Source: Nymphaea colorata
Lineage: Eukaryota > Streptophyta > Magnoliopsida > Nymphaeales > Nymphaeaceae
Assembly: GCF_008831285.2 (NCBI RefSeq)
Contig: NC_045140.1
Span: forward strand, 26,368,131-26,432,130
Length of the DNA: 64,000 nt
Direction of reading: 5' to 3'
In this document: one piece after another, positions 49,766 through 61,396 of the stretch
Numbering within the stretch: the stretch's first letter is position 1
Layout of the letters: each line of letters begins with the position of its first letter
Position numbers and translations under genes: made by a program
Notes under the pieces: generated by a model
Seen by the model: only the letters and a program-made list of their open reading frames with translations
What the model was told of the DNA's origin: nothing
Databases searched by the model: none

Positions 49766-50995
49766 TGTGTTTACCAGCAACGGCAGCTATTCTAGATATT
49801 AAAGTTAAGTTGAATATGACCCTTCTGAAATAATTTTTTTTTTTGGCTGAATAAAATTAGTTTCAGAGAGCTATCAGCCGATTGTTCTAGAGTCATGAGC
49901 TAGTGTTTCTCTGTTCCATCAAAGTCTTTGCTACAGTTTACTGTGTATAGGAATAGCACGTCATTATGTGACAATGACTACAAAATTCAACCTAAAATTC
50001 CTTAGTTGTGAACCGCTGCACTATGCCTCTTGAAGTTCAAGTAACAGCCGTTTATTTTCACCTTTCAAACACAAACAGTGTTTGATATAAATCACTTCCA
50101 AAAGATGCGGGAACTTTTGTTTGTTCTATACTCTTCTCGTTCTGTACCAATAATTGAAAGGTTGTCCTCTACATGATGCCTTTCAAAAGCAGCCCCAAAA
50201 GGGTCCCCAGAAGAAAAATCTCTTCAAGAAGTGCTTTATCTACAAGTTGTTGTAAAGAGACCTTGGATGTTGAGCTTTACTTGACGCAGCCAATGAATGG
50301 ATTGAGAAACTCATGGAAAGATTCCACCTGCTTTAATCTCTTGGAACAACGTAGTGTTCGTCTTTTGCTCCTTTTTCTCTGCTACTTTTCTTTGGTCCTC
50401 GCCTTTTGTTTGAGTGAAAAGCCTTTCGAGCAGCCTGAAAGTGAAAAAGGTTGTCTTTTTATAAGGATGTGTTTGGAAGTCGAGAAAACATAGCCAAGTT
50501 CATGAACTCCAAAGTTGCTGCTGCTAGTAATGCCACCGGACTTCATGTAGCTGAACTTGGTCGTAGAAAAACTGGAACTTTCATGAACTTCGTTGCATTT
50601 TCACCTCATGCAGCTGAGCTCTGTCTGCAAATGGGGCAGTAGAAAGATGAGCGAACTAGAGAAGAAATGGAGAGCAAATTTTTGTTTTTCGTTGACAGGA
50701 AATGGAGGAAGACCCTTCATCTTTTTCGCCCGTCTCGCTTTATAGTCAGAATACGAGTAAAGTAAAGTGGTCCCGTGCTTACCCTTTATATCTTTGATGA
50801 TCCTGAAGAAGATTCCAAAGCTATGTTTGTATGAGTTGACATCAAAGTGAAATTTCTTCGGAAAATCTCTTCCCTTTTTAGTGAAGGCACAAAATGAGAG
50901 GGTTTTAAAAAGGTCCTTTTACAAATCTGCAGCTCATTGGTGTAGCCTAAGGCTAGAGATTGGCCAGAATCATGAGGGGTCCTATGAATTCTTAG

Positions 50996-51033
<38 letters not shown>

Positions 51034-51890
51034 TTCAATTTTTTTTTAACAAAACTGCAGTATAATTTTCTAAAATTTTTATACTAACTAAATAAAAAAT
51101 GTAAAATTACAACTAAAATTTTTTCCATAATAATTGAAAAGGGGGAAGAGGGTGGGGTGTTGTGATTGGTTTTGGTTTGCATACTTGTAAAAAAAAAAGA
51201 GAAATTCCCAAATTTGCCCAAAAATCCCCTTTTTGTCATATTCATGTCATACATCACTTTTATTTGCCAGGTCAATTATGACGATTCATAATTGGGATAA
51301 TAAATAATGTTATTCGTTTGGATTTCTCCACCAAACAACAAGACCATATAGCCCAACTTGAGCCAAGTTTAAGCTTGGCCAGGCAAATTTTCAAGCCTTT
51401 TCTTAGTTAATAATTGTATTGGAGTTTTTAGGCGCTAAAAAAATATAGTCTATGGGCTCTGGAATGGGAAATTATTGTCATTGGGAGGTGGGATGAGAAT
51501 GATAATTGGTTGTTGCATCCTTCCGGCTTTATTGGTTCTCTAGCTTCTTCTTCCAAAAGCAGGAACTGTATCATTGTTCGTAAGTTTTCATTGTAGCATT
51601 CGGAGGACCGACAGAAAATGCACTCTATCTATCGCTTGTGAGCAGCATGTCTTCAAAAAGAAGAAAGTGGTCTGGGTTAACTCCTTATCATAAATATTTG
51701 TGTGTGTAGTGGCAATGCCTCACTCTAGATGAACAATTGTAGTCATACGGGTTCTTGTCGTGTGGTTGGAAGAGCCTAAGGGGCAGATACTCTTGTAGAT
51801 TGTGTTACATAGAAGGTTGGAAGATGCAACCATATTGACACTTGGGTTGCTCCCTGGATAGAGCATATTCCATTAATGTCATGGGTTTCA
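49766..51890. other. Unresolved region with two overlapping open frames
   Basis: Plus frames at 50173-50493 (Lys/Arg-rich start, then a Leu-rich hydrophobic stretch) and about 50478-50642 (AAASNATGLHVAEL, GRRKTGTFMNFVAF) are less random in composition than their surroundings. I recognise neither and find no flanking exons. A (TA)n tract lies at about 50998-51028. No gene is asserted. Confidence 0.25.
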
Positions 51891-51891
51891 G

Positions 51892-52918
51892 TTAGGGGTG
51901 AACAATTGAGTCTTGAGCTCCACTCGTTAAAGCTCGGCTCGTGAACGAGTTCGAGCCGAGTCATTTGCTTAACGAATTGAGCGAGTTCATGAGTCGGCTC
52001 GTACAAATAATCGAGTTGACTTCGAGCTCAACACATAACTGCCGAGTCAAGCTCAAGCCTTAATCAAGTCGATGTCGAGCTCGAGCTCAACACGTAATAA
52101 TGAATATCAATTCTATTCAAACGAGTTTGTCAAGCTTTAATCGAGTTGAGCTCGAGCTCAACACGTGAGCTAGAGCTCAACACGTAACGATGAATATCAA
52201 TACTATTCAAACGAGTTTGTCGAGCCTTAATCGAATTGAGCTCGAGCTCAACACGTAACTGCCGAGTCGAGCTCGTTCCGTCGAGCTATTCTTGAGCTCG
52301 AGGTTTCATCAGTCAAGCCGAGTTTGAGCTGACTGAACTCCGGCTCAACTCAGCGAGTTTCAGTTGATTTCGAAGATTCCTTTTGTAATGATTTAGTTGG
52401 AATAGAACTCAAAGAAACTATCGTCCAAGATAGAAAAGGTGGACGGCAATGGAAGGTTGGGCCTGTTAGTCGTCCAATGGCTGGTTCCATCAACATCAAG
52501 TTGAGCAACTTTCTATCTTGAGGTACAGACATGTTTATTGCGGGACGAAGACGTTAGAAAGGCTCCTTGGTAGTTGGTTTAGAGTGAGCCCTCTCTTTGG
52601 AGCTAGCCTTCCAAGGTGAGCGCAAAAGATTGCAGGATTCAAGGTCGATGCTTCCACTCAACTCCTTGTTTCCATATGATGTATGGTCTGCTTCCAGTGG
52701 TTCGACGTGTCATCTTTACCATGTTTCAACTTGTGCATCGGTTATTCCTTTTTTGCAGCACATAGAGTTGATACTCTAGATATTCAAAATGAAGACTGAC
52801 TGCCTACCAACCTCTGCTCCATCCATTGCACCAACTTCATGAAGGAGTAAAGCCTGAAACAAGCACTATGGAGTCGAGCCAAGTCTCGAGCTTGGCTCAC
52901 TTGTTGTACATTCCTAAT
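51892..52918. mobile_element. Candidate 1.03-kb non-autonomous hAT-like element
   Basis: The left end TTAGGGGTGAACAATTGAG and the reverse complement of the right end, TTAGGAATGTACAACAAGTGAG, form imperfect terminal inverted repeats. TAGGGGTG-type ends are common in plant hAT elements. Subterminal sequence is full of GAGCTCGAG iterations on the left and CGAGCC/CTCGAGC on the right. It includes a 90-bp direct repeat (CACGTAA(T/C)(A/G)ATGAATATCAAT at 52091 and 52181). No transposase frame. Flanking 8-bp target duplications are not evident, so the ends are provisional. Confidence 0.5.
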
Positions 52919-53746
52919 AAGTAATTTAGAAGGGAAAAAACTTTTCATTTATTCGTAAAAAATCAGATGGTAAAAAACAAACAGCAACCTTTCTGGCTTT
53001 CCCTTGCTTTTTATCAGCTGTCAATAATGAAATATGCCGGACATGACAAGGAGGCATGTTCTTGTCGAAATGGCCTCCTGTCCAAAATCTGACAAACTGA
53101 TATACAACCAGAAACGAAACTAATTCTCCACTTACCAAAATTAATGTCTTGAGGGGCACAGTATTGCGGGTTATTAGCGTACACTGTTACTAAGGTTGAT
53201 CTTGGTCAGGTGGTTTATTATCGGTTACAAGAGCTTTAATCACCTCACAGAATCACTTTTTACCAAGAACACAGTCAATTAGTAGAATCTCAACTTTTCA
53301 AAGTTTACCACCAAAGACAAATTGGATAGAGACCTTACACCAACTTTTAGGGCTGCCAGCTTTACTGTTTCTCAATCTTCAATGGCCCATAAGAGTAATC
53401 AGTTGACAGTGCCCAATAGTGGCATCTGTCATTTATAATGCAGACAACCATGCATGTCCATGCAGGTCCTTGTCTCTTCTAGGAAACCATGCATTATTGC
53501 TAGCTTCACATTTAACTCGTTAGGGGCCTATCAGCTCTGTGTACATGATTCTTCCATAACATGATGGAACCAGGAGGGAGGGCCTATTGGTATTCATCAC
53601 AGATTTCAGAGCAGGCCTGATATCAACCGTGAAGGAAACCGAAGGACCTGTAACTTTTGAAAATCCAGCTCAGCCTAGCCCTCCAGATGCTTGAAGTACT
53701 TCATATTATAAAAACCCAACTCCTCACTGTGAAGCAAACCAGAGGA
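52919..53746. other. Intergenic and promoter region of permease B
   Basis: No gene. TATTATAAAA at 53703-53712 is a fair TATA box, but it lies only about 40 bases before the ATG, which would leave a very short leader. Confidence 0.3.
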
Positions 53747-56700
53747 ATGCAAGAAATGGAAATCGACAAGAAAGGTTCCAACTCCGACGAAATATCGACT
53801 TGCAGCCAGGAAGATAACGAAAACGTGATAAGGACTGGTAACTGGATCCCATCTCTATTGAATGCTTGTTTTACCGATTCCGTTTCTTGGTAACACTTTT
53901 CTTCAATCAGGAACTACATGGACATCTGTTGCCCATATTATTACGGCCGTGATTGGTGCCGGAGTCTTGTCTCTTGCATGGAGCATTGCGCAGTTGGGAT
54001 GGATAGCTGGTCCTGCTATGATGATACTTTTTGCAATCGTCACTTGCATTTCTTCTTTCATGCTCTCAGATTGTTATAGATCACCAGATCCTGTCACAGG
54101 AAGACGAAACCACACATACATGAGTGCTGTTAGAATCAATCTTGGTACGGTGCATACATGAGCTGCCTCCTTTCTTCCCACTTGAATTTTGAGAGTGCAG
54201 CTTGTGTGAATTTTTCTTCCTAATGCTAGTCCAGGTAAAAAGCAGGTATGGATTTGTGGGCTGATTCAGTATGCCACACTGTATGGAATGGGTATTGCTT
54301 ATACAGTCACTACTTCAACCAGCATGAGGTACCCTTGTCCATAAACTATGAATATAAACCATACAAAAACTACTTAGTAGACGTATAGCTATTTATCGTT
54401 CAGTTCCAGTAAACCGGAAATATGATTTGGTTGTTTAAAGATAAGGACTTGGACATGAGAAGCAGAAGCTAGACATTCACTCGGGGCTTATCTTTTCCTA
54501 AACTTCTTGTTGCAGAGCCATCCAGAGGTCCAACTGTTTTCACAGAGAAGGACATCAAGCAGCCTGTACATATGGTGATAGCTTGTACATGCTGGCATTT
54601 GGGCTTATTCAGATTATATGCTCCCAGATACCAGATTTCCATAACATGAGCTGGCTTTCAACTGTAGCTGCTATCATGTCTTTCTGTTATTCAACAATTG
54701 GGTTTGGACTAGGCGTTGCGAAAGTAATTGGTATTGATTCTACAATTCTCTGCAGTTTCCTTTTTCCTTCTTTTGTGGGCTTTAAATCTTTACACATGAG
54801 CAAGTGTGTCCACACACGCATGCTGATTGGGGAAATTAGGCAATTTTTACGGTTCCATTAAGCTCTTGAGTTTGTGAGAACCGATCCTTCCCTGTTAACT
54901 TCCACAAACTAACTGATCTTAAGTATTAGCAAGATTAAGGCACCATAAGACAAACTGTATAAAGTTCTGAAATTGATTTTCGTTATGCTCTTCAAATTGG
55001 ACAATTGGCAATAATTCTTCCCGTTTCCAGAACTTTTAATTTGGATTTGCCCCGTGGATTTTGAAACTGCAGAAAACGGGAAAGCTTACGGAACCATAGA
55101 AGGAGTTCCTAGTAGTCAGAAGGTATGGAAGGTTTCACAAGCGCTGGGCGATATAGCATTCGCATATCCATATTCCATGATCCTTCTTGAGGTTGAGGTA
55201 AGCACGGAGAAATTAAAGTTCCCTTGAAAAAGTTAAGGAACTGCATGTAAATTATTTTTCTATTATTTGTTTCTGCCATATCCTTACTCTGATCTTGACT
55301 CTTCATGCTGAAAATAACCTCCAAGAAAGAGCCAGTATTTCAAAATAAAAAAACTTGACAGCCTGTTTGCATGGATAAATGAGAAAGGATTTAGAACAGA
55401 GAATTTCGATCCATGTGGAACTACTATGTAACAAGCGCACATATGCGGAGAAACCTCGACAGACTCAACATTTGCAATCAATCTTTATAAATGCTCACGT
55501 CTCTTATAATCCCTTAACCCTGATATTTGTTTTAAGATCACGTATCCACAGATTCATTGTTAGATGGAATGGACAAACGACTTGTGAGACTGATAAGATT
55601 GATGAAAACAACAATTTCCAAGCTCGGGCCCCTTGGCTAGTTGCTTGAGGGCAAGGACGTGCAGACTTGCTAGTTGCTACTCCGATCTGATTCAGAAACT
55701 CTAATTTTTTTTAGAAGGTTGGACACAAGGACAGGAATTTGTTTCATCGTTTAATCAACAAAAAGTTTCAAGATTCTACCATGCAAAACAAAAAGCGCCC
55801 TTCTCTGAGAAGAATCTTCAAAAATAACTAAGAATTCATGGAATAAACTAAAATATAACCCGAGTTGGATAATCTGATGACACTTCATAAACTACGTGAA
55901 GAATGAGAAGCATGGACCTGATTTGATCATTACTTCTTTTTCTCTGCGCATACTTTTCAAAACAGGACACTATCAGGTCCCCGCCGCCTGAGAACCGCAC
56001 CATGAAGAAGGCGTCGGCCGCTGCCATCGCCATAACGACTTTCTTCTACCTCTGCTGTGGCTGCTTCGGCTATGCTGCATTTGGGAATGCAACGCCTGGA
56101 AATCTCCTCACAGGGTTTGGGTTCTATGAGCCCTACTGGCTTATTGACTTCGCCAACGCATGCATCGTCGTCCATTTAATTGGCGGCTACCAGGTAATCT
56201 TCCTCCACTCCCTTGTACAGTTAGACTCGAGTCGGCAGCACGTGTTCTCTTGTCGGCAGTAAAAAAGAAACAACACTAGCCAAGAGGGAAGTAGAACACT
56301 AAATGTTTCCTATTTTATAAGAAACAAAAAAAATTGTTGATGGGCAGGCTCCATGTGACGCCCATATTTTAGCATTGAATCTAAAAAACAAGAACGCATT
56401 CTTCGACAGCTTCCACCGCAGACGTGGTTGCAGGAGGATGTCGCACTGGTTTAAGCGATTGTCTGGTTTATTTGCCCTTTTATTTGATTATCACGGTATA
56501 ACCTACTGTTAATTGTTTCTCACCCACACCTACATAGCTTATTTGATTTATTTGCCCTTTTACATGATTATTACGGTTATAATACACTGAACGCTGTTCC
56601 TCACCCACACCCGCACCTACATGACATAGCCAAGATGACTTGTTGTACATGCATTTGCTGGGAAACAGCCTCCAGATGAGTTTGTATAAAAAATATGTTG

Positions 56701-57342
56701 TTTCACCATGTCACGTACTACCTTGACAGGCATAGCGTACGTGCACGACACTTTAGTAATTTTAAAACTGCCATGACCTTCAGAGGGTATTTAGTCCCTT
56801 TGGATTATCTCTTCTCTTCCTTGTGACATACTTTTGGGTTTTAACTTTTATTAAGGAATGTTTTCCCCCTCATTCACTTCTTACTTTCTAGCTTATGCCT
56901 TTTAATTTGAGGGTAACTGTGAACGGCATTTCTTTCTCAGGTGTACAGCCAACCGGTGTTTGCATTTATAGAGAAGTGTCTCTCTTCCAAGTACCCCAAC
57001 CAAGGGTTCATCCATAAATTCTACACTATAAAGATCCCCTGCCTGCCGCCCTACAGAACCAACCTCTTCAGGATATGCTTCAGGACTGCCTATGTCGCGT
57101 CATCCACAGGGATAGCGATGTTGTTCCCTTATTTCAACGAGGTGTTGGGTGTCTTGGGTGCCCTCAATTTCTGGCCTTTGACCATCTACTTCCCAGTTCA
57201 GATGTACTTTGTGCAGAAAAAAGTGAGGAGGTGGTCGCAGAATTGGATCCTCTTGCAGTCTTTTAGTCTCGTATGCTTGTTCATTTCTTTGTTTTCTCTG
57301 GTGGGTTCCATTGAAGGGCTTATAAGTGAAAAGTTAAGCTAG
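53747..57342 (+). CDS. AAP: AAP-type amino acid permease, intact, 7 exons, 462 aa
   Basis: Exons: 53747-53837, 53911-54144, 54235-54328, 54516-54730, 55073-55197, 55966-56193, 56941-57342. All GT-AG, phases consistent, 1389 nt. The length is typical of plant AAPs (about 460-490). These proton-coupled carriers import neutral and acidic amino acids across the plasma membrane (AAAP/ATF1 superfamily). Visible signatures are the acidic N-terminus (1-30), AHIITAVIGAGVLSLAW in TM1 near 35-52, SDCYRSPDPVTGRRNHTYM near 85-105, CGLIQYATLYG in exon 3, ALGDIAFAYPYSMILLE in exon 5, NLLTGFGFYEPYWLIDFANA in exon 6 and NFWPLTIYFPVQMYF near the end. The second in-frame ATG (53756) is an alternative start. Orthology to a numbered AAP cannot be set by eye. 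It is the only complete member of the local cluster and converges on PA200. Confidence 0.94.
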
Positions 57343-57638
57343 AGACGTGGCTGATAGCCTTATAGCTGTAGGGGCAATATTACACGTCACTCTTTTGTAT
57401 AAATGTGGGGCACATTGTGTTGCCACCTTCTGTTCGTGAATAAACGTGTAAATTTTTTTATTGAGAGCGGATATAAAGGTCATTTCTTATATTGAATAAA
57501 CTTACCCCTAGAAAGAAAATGGCAATAAAATCACAGGCCATGAGCACAAAAGATGCCCATGTTTTATATGCATTTATTGATTATGATCAGGAGTTCACAC
57601 ACTAGCCTTTATTTCCAATAGCTTTCAACAAAATGGCA

Positions 57639-59877
57639 TCAAGCAAAATACGAAAAGGAAGATGACGTTTCATCCAATATCTGCATGCAAAAGAAAAAGA
57701 AAAGAAGACTGAATAAATAGGATAACCAAAAGTAACTGAAAAATAAAGCTCGGGATTATGACTTCTGTAAGTGCTTCTAGTAATTAATGTGTGTCCGTGA
57801 TTATCAATTGCATCTTAGAATCCAACCAAGACTGAAGTCGCAATAAATTTTAGACATGAGCGACCTGGGTGGCAATACTTTTCTGGAGTCCTACTCGGAA
57901 AAGGTGTAAAATCGAAGGTTTTTGAGCTCAAAGGCTAGCTAACTGCTCAAGGTAAGTTTGTACTTGAGGGGTAAAAATGGCCATTTCACGATTGGGATAG
58001 TTCACAAGGTTTCCTATCCGATTTTTAAACAACTTAAAAGACGGCTGGTAGCACATAAGAAATAGCAATCTGACTAACCTCGAGCTGTTCTTTGGTGAAA
58101 GAACCCTTTTGCATGATCCAAGTATCTGAATGGGTCCGCCGAAAGTCAGCAATTGCCTTGGTGACTGTGGATTTTATTGGTGAAGGTTCTACAACGAATC
58201 GAGCTAATAACGTCACAGTATCAGGAAGCCAGCTGCAATGTCAATTTTAAATGGAAATAAGACAAAATGCTGTCAGGACAATATGGTAGTAAGTCATGCA
58301 TTAACAGTCATATTCTCATGTTTAAGCAACAAAAAACGGACGTCATTTCCACACAAGCATGGAATCAGAGCAAAGTAAGAACAGAATACAAAGCTTCCAT
58401 AACTCAACTACGGATTAGGCATTGCTTTGTCAGGCTAACAAAACCAATAAATGTGAAGACTGCAATGGAAAATGTAGATGTCAAACAAAACAATTTCTTA
58501 AGAATGACACTGCCTTGCTGTAGTTGCCCGACTATAAGAAAGTCCGGTCTTAAATTCAGGAAGCGTCACAAAAGGGAGCTGTTCTTACTTCTTCCCTTTT
58601 ATAGCTGACAAGCAATTCCAAGTTAACTAGCCAGTAGCCAACAACAATTTCTCATAACTGGTCCTTTATGTAATGGTAGAAGAAAATGGAGCATGCTACA
58701 TATCCTACTCATGCTCTTCATGCAAAATCTATTACAGAAGTAAAGAGAAACCAAATAAATTAGATGAAACATCCGGAAGGGCTTGGAAGTTTGGAACAAC
58801 AGGCCAGGTGGGTCAGCTTAAATGCATCCAAGAACAGGACTAGAAACAACCCCCAGGGCGGACATCTCTTGCTGTATGTCCAGGATAGCAACAAGGAATC
58901 AGCCCCACTAGGAAGAGGCAGTACATAAGTGGTTCATCAATGTCACCCAAAAGAAGGGGCAGCCTGCATGAAGAAAAACGTAAATTCGCTTGCTTTAACA
59001 GCGCGAAGCTGTCTAGGAATTTAATTGTGATAAACAGCAGGGTAATGTGTACACAGGAGAACAGGAGACAAAACAACCACCGCCATCAATATGCACCACT
59101 TGATATGAAGACGTAGTCTGACTTGCTTAAATCTAATGCAGATAGAGACCAACTTGAGTCAACTTAGCATAACATGGGACCATTTTATCCATCATGTCAA
59201 GGAGAATACCTGGGCATGTCATAAGGAACTGACAATACTAATGCGACTAGAGCCAAGACAGAACCATGCAAGGAAGCTGAAGAAACATCAAAAGCCAAAT
59301 TCCTGCATGAATAACAGAATATTACTCCATCAGAATGAAGGTGTCCACAGAAGCAATATGTAATTCAAAAAGTCAAATTCCACGTGAAAAACCTCAGCTT
59401 TCTTTTTGTATAAAGAGAGAATGCCTCTTCATATGCTCTGTGACGGAAATTCCCAGCTAGATCTTCATCACCACTATTCATTAAGTCAGCAAGCACAGTT
59501 GCTGCATGCTCCCTTACCTGTATTCCACAAAACAATGAAACAAATGTTGTTTTCTGTAAAACAAATGCTGAAAACTGTTCAGTAGAATATGAGGCAATTG
59601 AACTTTTTTTGGTCAACATCACCAAGTTTCCTGCGATCAGCTAGGAAATCTGAGATAAAAGCACATGCCGTGGGCCTATGCACACTGAGATATAAAGATC
59701 CGACATGTTTTGGATAAAGAAGGTTTCTCATTATATCATTTGTTCTTCATCGCCATCAACAGAAGAATGCACTTTAAGTTAGTAATAAGTCCTACCTCAA
59801 CCTGGCTGTCTTTTAGTAGCATCTCAATTTGCATCCAGATTTGTTGCTTGTCTTGAACTGAAAGAAGAAAAATGTGC
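57639..59877 (-). CDS. PA200: Proteasome activator PA200/PSME4, C-terminal five exons
   Basis: Exons in transcript order: 59796-59877, 59393-59517, 59210-59302, 58079-58232, 57639-57680. All GT-AG with matching phases (enters in phase 2), giving about 165 codons. PA200 is a large HEAT-repeat protein (about 1,800 aa in plants) that caps the 20S proteasome and promotes degradation of acetylated histones and peptides. Recognisable blocks are VREHAATVLADLMNSGDEDLA, LVLSVPYDMPSWLPDTVTLL, EPSPIKSTVTKAIADFRRTHSD and FTKEQLE. The last 42-nt exon gives a Ser-rich tail ending Tyr-Phe-Ala, the C-terminal YxA-type motif used to dock into 20S pockets. Upstream exons are not found before the retroelement at 61.2 kb and presumably lie beyond the window. 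The stop is 297 bp from the convergent permease stop. Confidence 0.9.
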
Positions 59878-61155
59878 CTAAAATAAGAGAGAGAAATATT
59901 GTCATGAAATTGCATACATCATAGAAATCTTATTCAGACCTGCAGATAGCAACTGAAAGAACACTTAGAAATTATGCTAGCTGTCACTATAGGAGATACT
60001 AGAAAAAATAATGTTGGAGGCAAAATCTTATGAGAGATTGAAAGCATAGGAAATTAGCTACCAAGACAATATCACAATGTTATCACAACATTACGGAGAA
60101 AATCTCATGTATTTGGTTAATAAAGAGTTTTTCTTCTTCCTTTCTCATTCTTTAATTTTTTTTCCACAGTTGTTCTAACTCCCATGGTTACGACTGCAAT
60201 TTACAAGATTTTGCCTCCCTAAGATCAGAGCGTCCATAACCATGATAACCTTGCTGGTACTTTACAATAGAGGCCTTTATAAAGACATGGAAGTAGATTC
60301 ACTGTGGCAACAAAATTGTGCATGCTTTGACTCGAGATGGTATTTTATTCCAAGAATGAGTTCCCTATTGAACGGTTGAGTTTAAGACAGTAATCCAAAC
60401 TCATTGGAATAGGTATACGGTATACCATCAAAAGTTATGTCACTTTCCTGTCCTCTAGATCCACAAGGCTGCATATTCTGAAGTCATATATTTTCCATTT
60501 GTATACATTGAAGTGGCATTGCAAAACATAGCGGTTTGATAAGTTGAAGATTCTTAAAGTGTCCAGGATTTTAGCACATGCAACTAATTTTCTGGAATTT
60601 AAGGCTCCTTTAATTTTTTGTTTAAATAAATTTTCTTTCATTGCTATCCACTTTTTTCTTATACTTTAATTATAAAAAGAAACTGAGGAATACCACAAGA
60701 AAATCGTCCTAATGTTTGATTTCTCAGAAACCTAGCATCTCCCTCTCCGTTCTTCCAGAACAAGAAAAGAAAAGGAAGCAGAAAACAAAGAAAAGGTTCA
60801 AGAATGCTAGCCATACTATCTTTATTCAGCATGGCAAGTTTCCTTTTCCAGTTATAGGAAGAAACTTGGTTTGAATAAATTTAGAAATGTGATGAAGCAA
60901 CCATAACTAAATTGCCACCAGAAACGCAAGCAATGTATAGATTCAGATTTTCATGCACAGATATGAACCAAAAATGATGTAGAGGCCCCTTAATGAATTG
61001 GAATTGTTACAGAGCATTTCTACACACAATAATGTGGCTCAAGGGTGTCTTGAAAGCAATCAGTTAAGATAATTATTCCATACAAGGAAGTAAGATAATA
61101 ACGAAGTAAGACACTATTAAGCAAGCAAAGAAAACAAGGAATGAATAGTTAGACA
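59878..61155 (-). other. Intron of PA200 (part)
   Basis: AT-rich sequence with no exon that continues PA200 and no independent gene. It leads into the 3' LTR of the chromovirus. Confidence 0.5.
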
Positions 61156-61396
61156 TGTTGGTAGCAGCCGCCAGCTCCTGAACTCACACGCACTCTAATT
61201 ACAACTCAAAGTCAGGGTTAACCTTCAAATTCCCGAATTTCATTCATAAGCTGGGTGATTCTCGACACCCTCAGGTATGTAAGAAGAGCCTACAATCGGG
61301 TCAGATCTGTTTTCATCTGAGACCCAGAACTCATTATTTCTCATAAAGTTCCTAGCTCTATCATATTCACAAAATAGTCCCTGTGACTATTAATCA
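61156..61396 (-). repeat. 3' LTR of the chromovirus
   Basis: Bounded by TGTTGGTAGC at 61156 and TAATCA at 61391-61396, giving TG...CA ends. On the minus strand it directly follows a purine-rich polypurine tract (GGGGGGCGCGGGTGGGGGGA, about 61397-61418). It contains the GGGTGTCGAGAATCACCCAGC leader-like motif typical of short chromovirus LTRs. About 241 bp. Candidate 5-bp target duplication AGACA at 61151-61155; the partner is outside the window. Confidence 0.6.

Noticed and set aside
50173-50642. Two plus-strand frames with non-random composition
   Set aside because: No recognised domain, no splice-linked partners, second frame lacks an ATG start in a good position; kept only as unresolved sequence.
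57928-57942. Alternative PA200 last exon encoding Leu-Ala-Ser-Leu-stop
   Set aside because: A better acceptor at 57681 yields a conserved Ser-rich tail ending Tyr-Phe-Ala.
61205-61310. Apparent upstream PA200 exon (minus strand reading ALLTYLR...)
   Set aside because: Resemblance to a PA200 HEAT segment is only about six residues. The sequence lies wholly inside the TG...CA bounded LTR and carries the usual LTR leader motif, and its splice phase does not join 59877.
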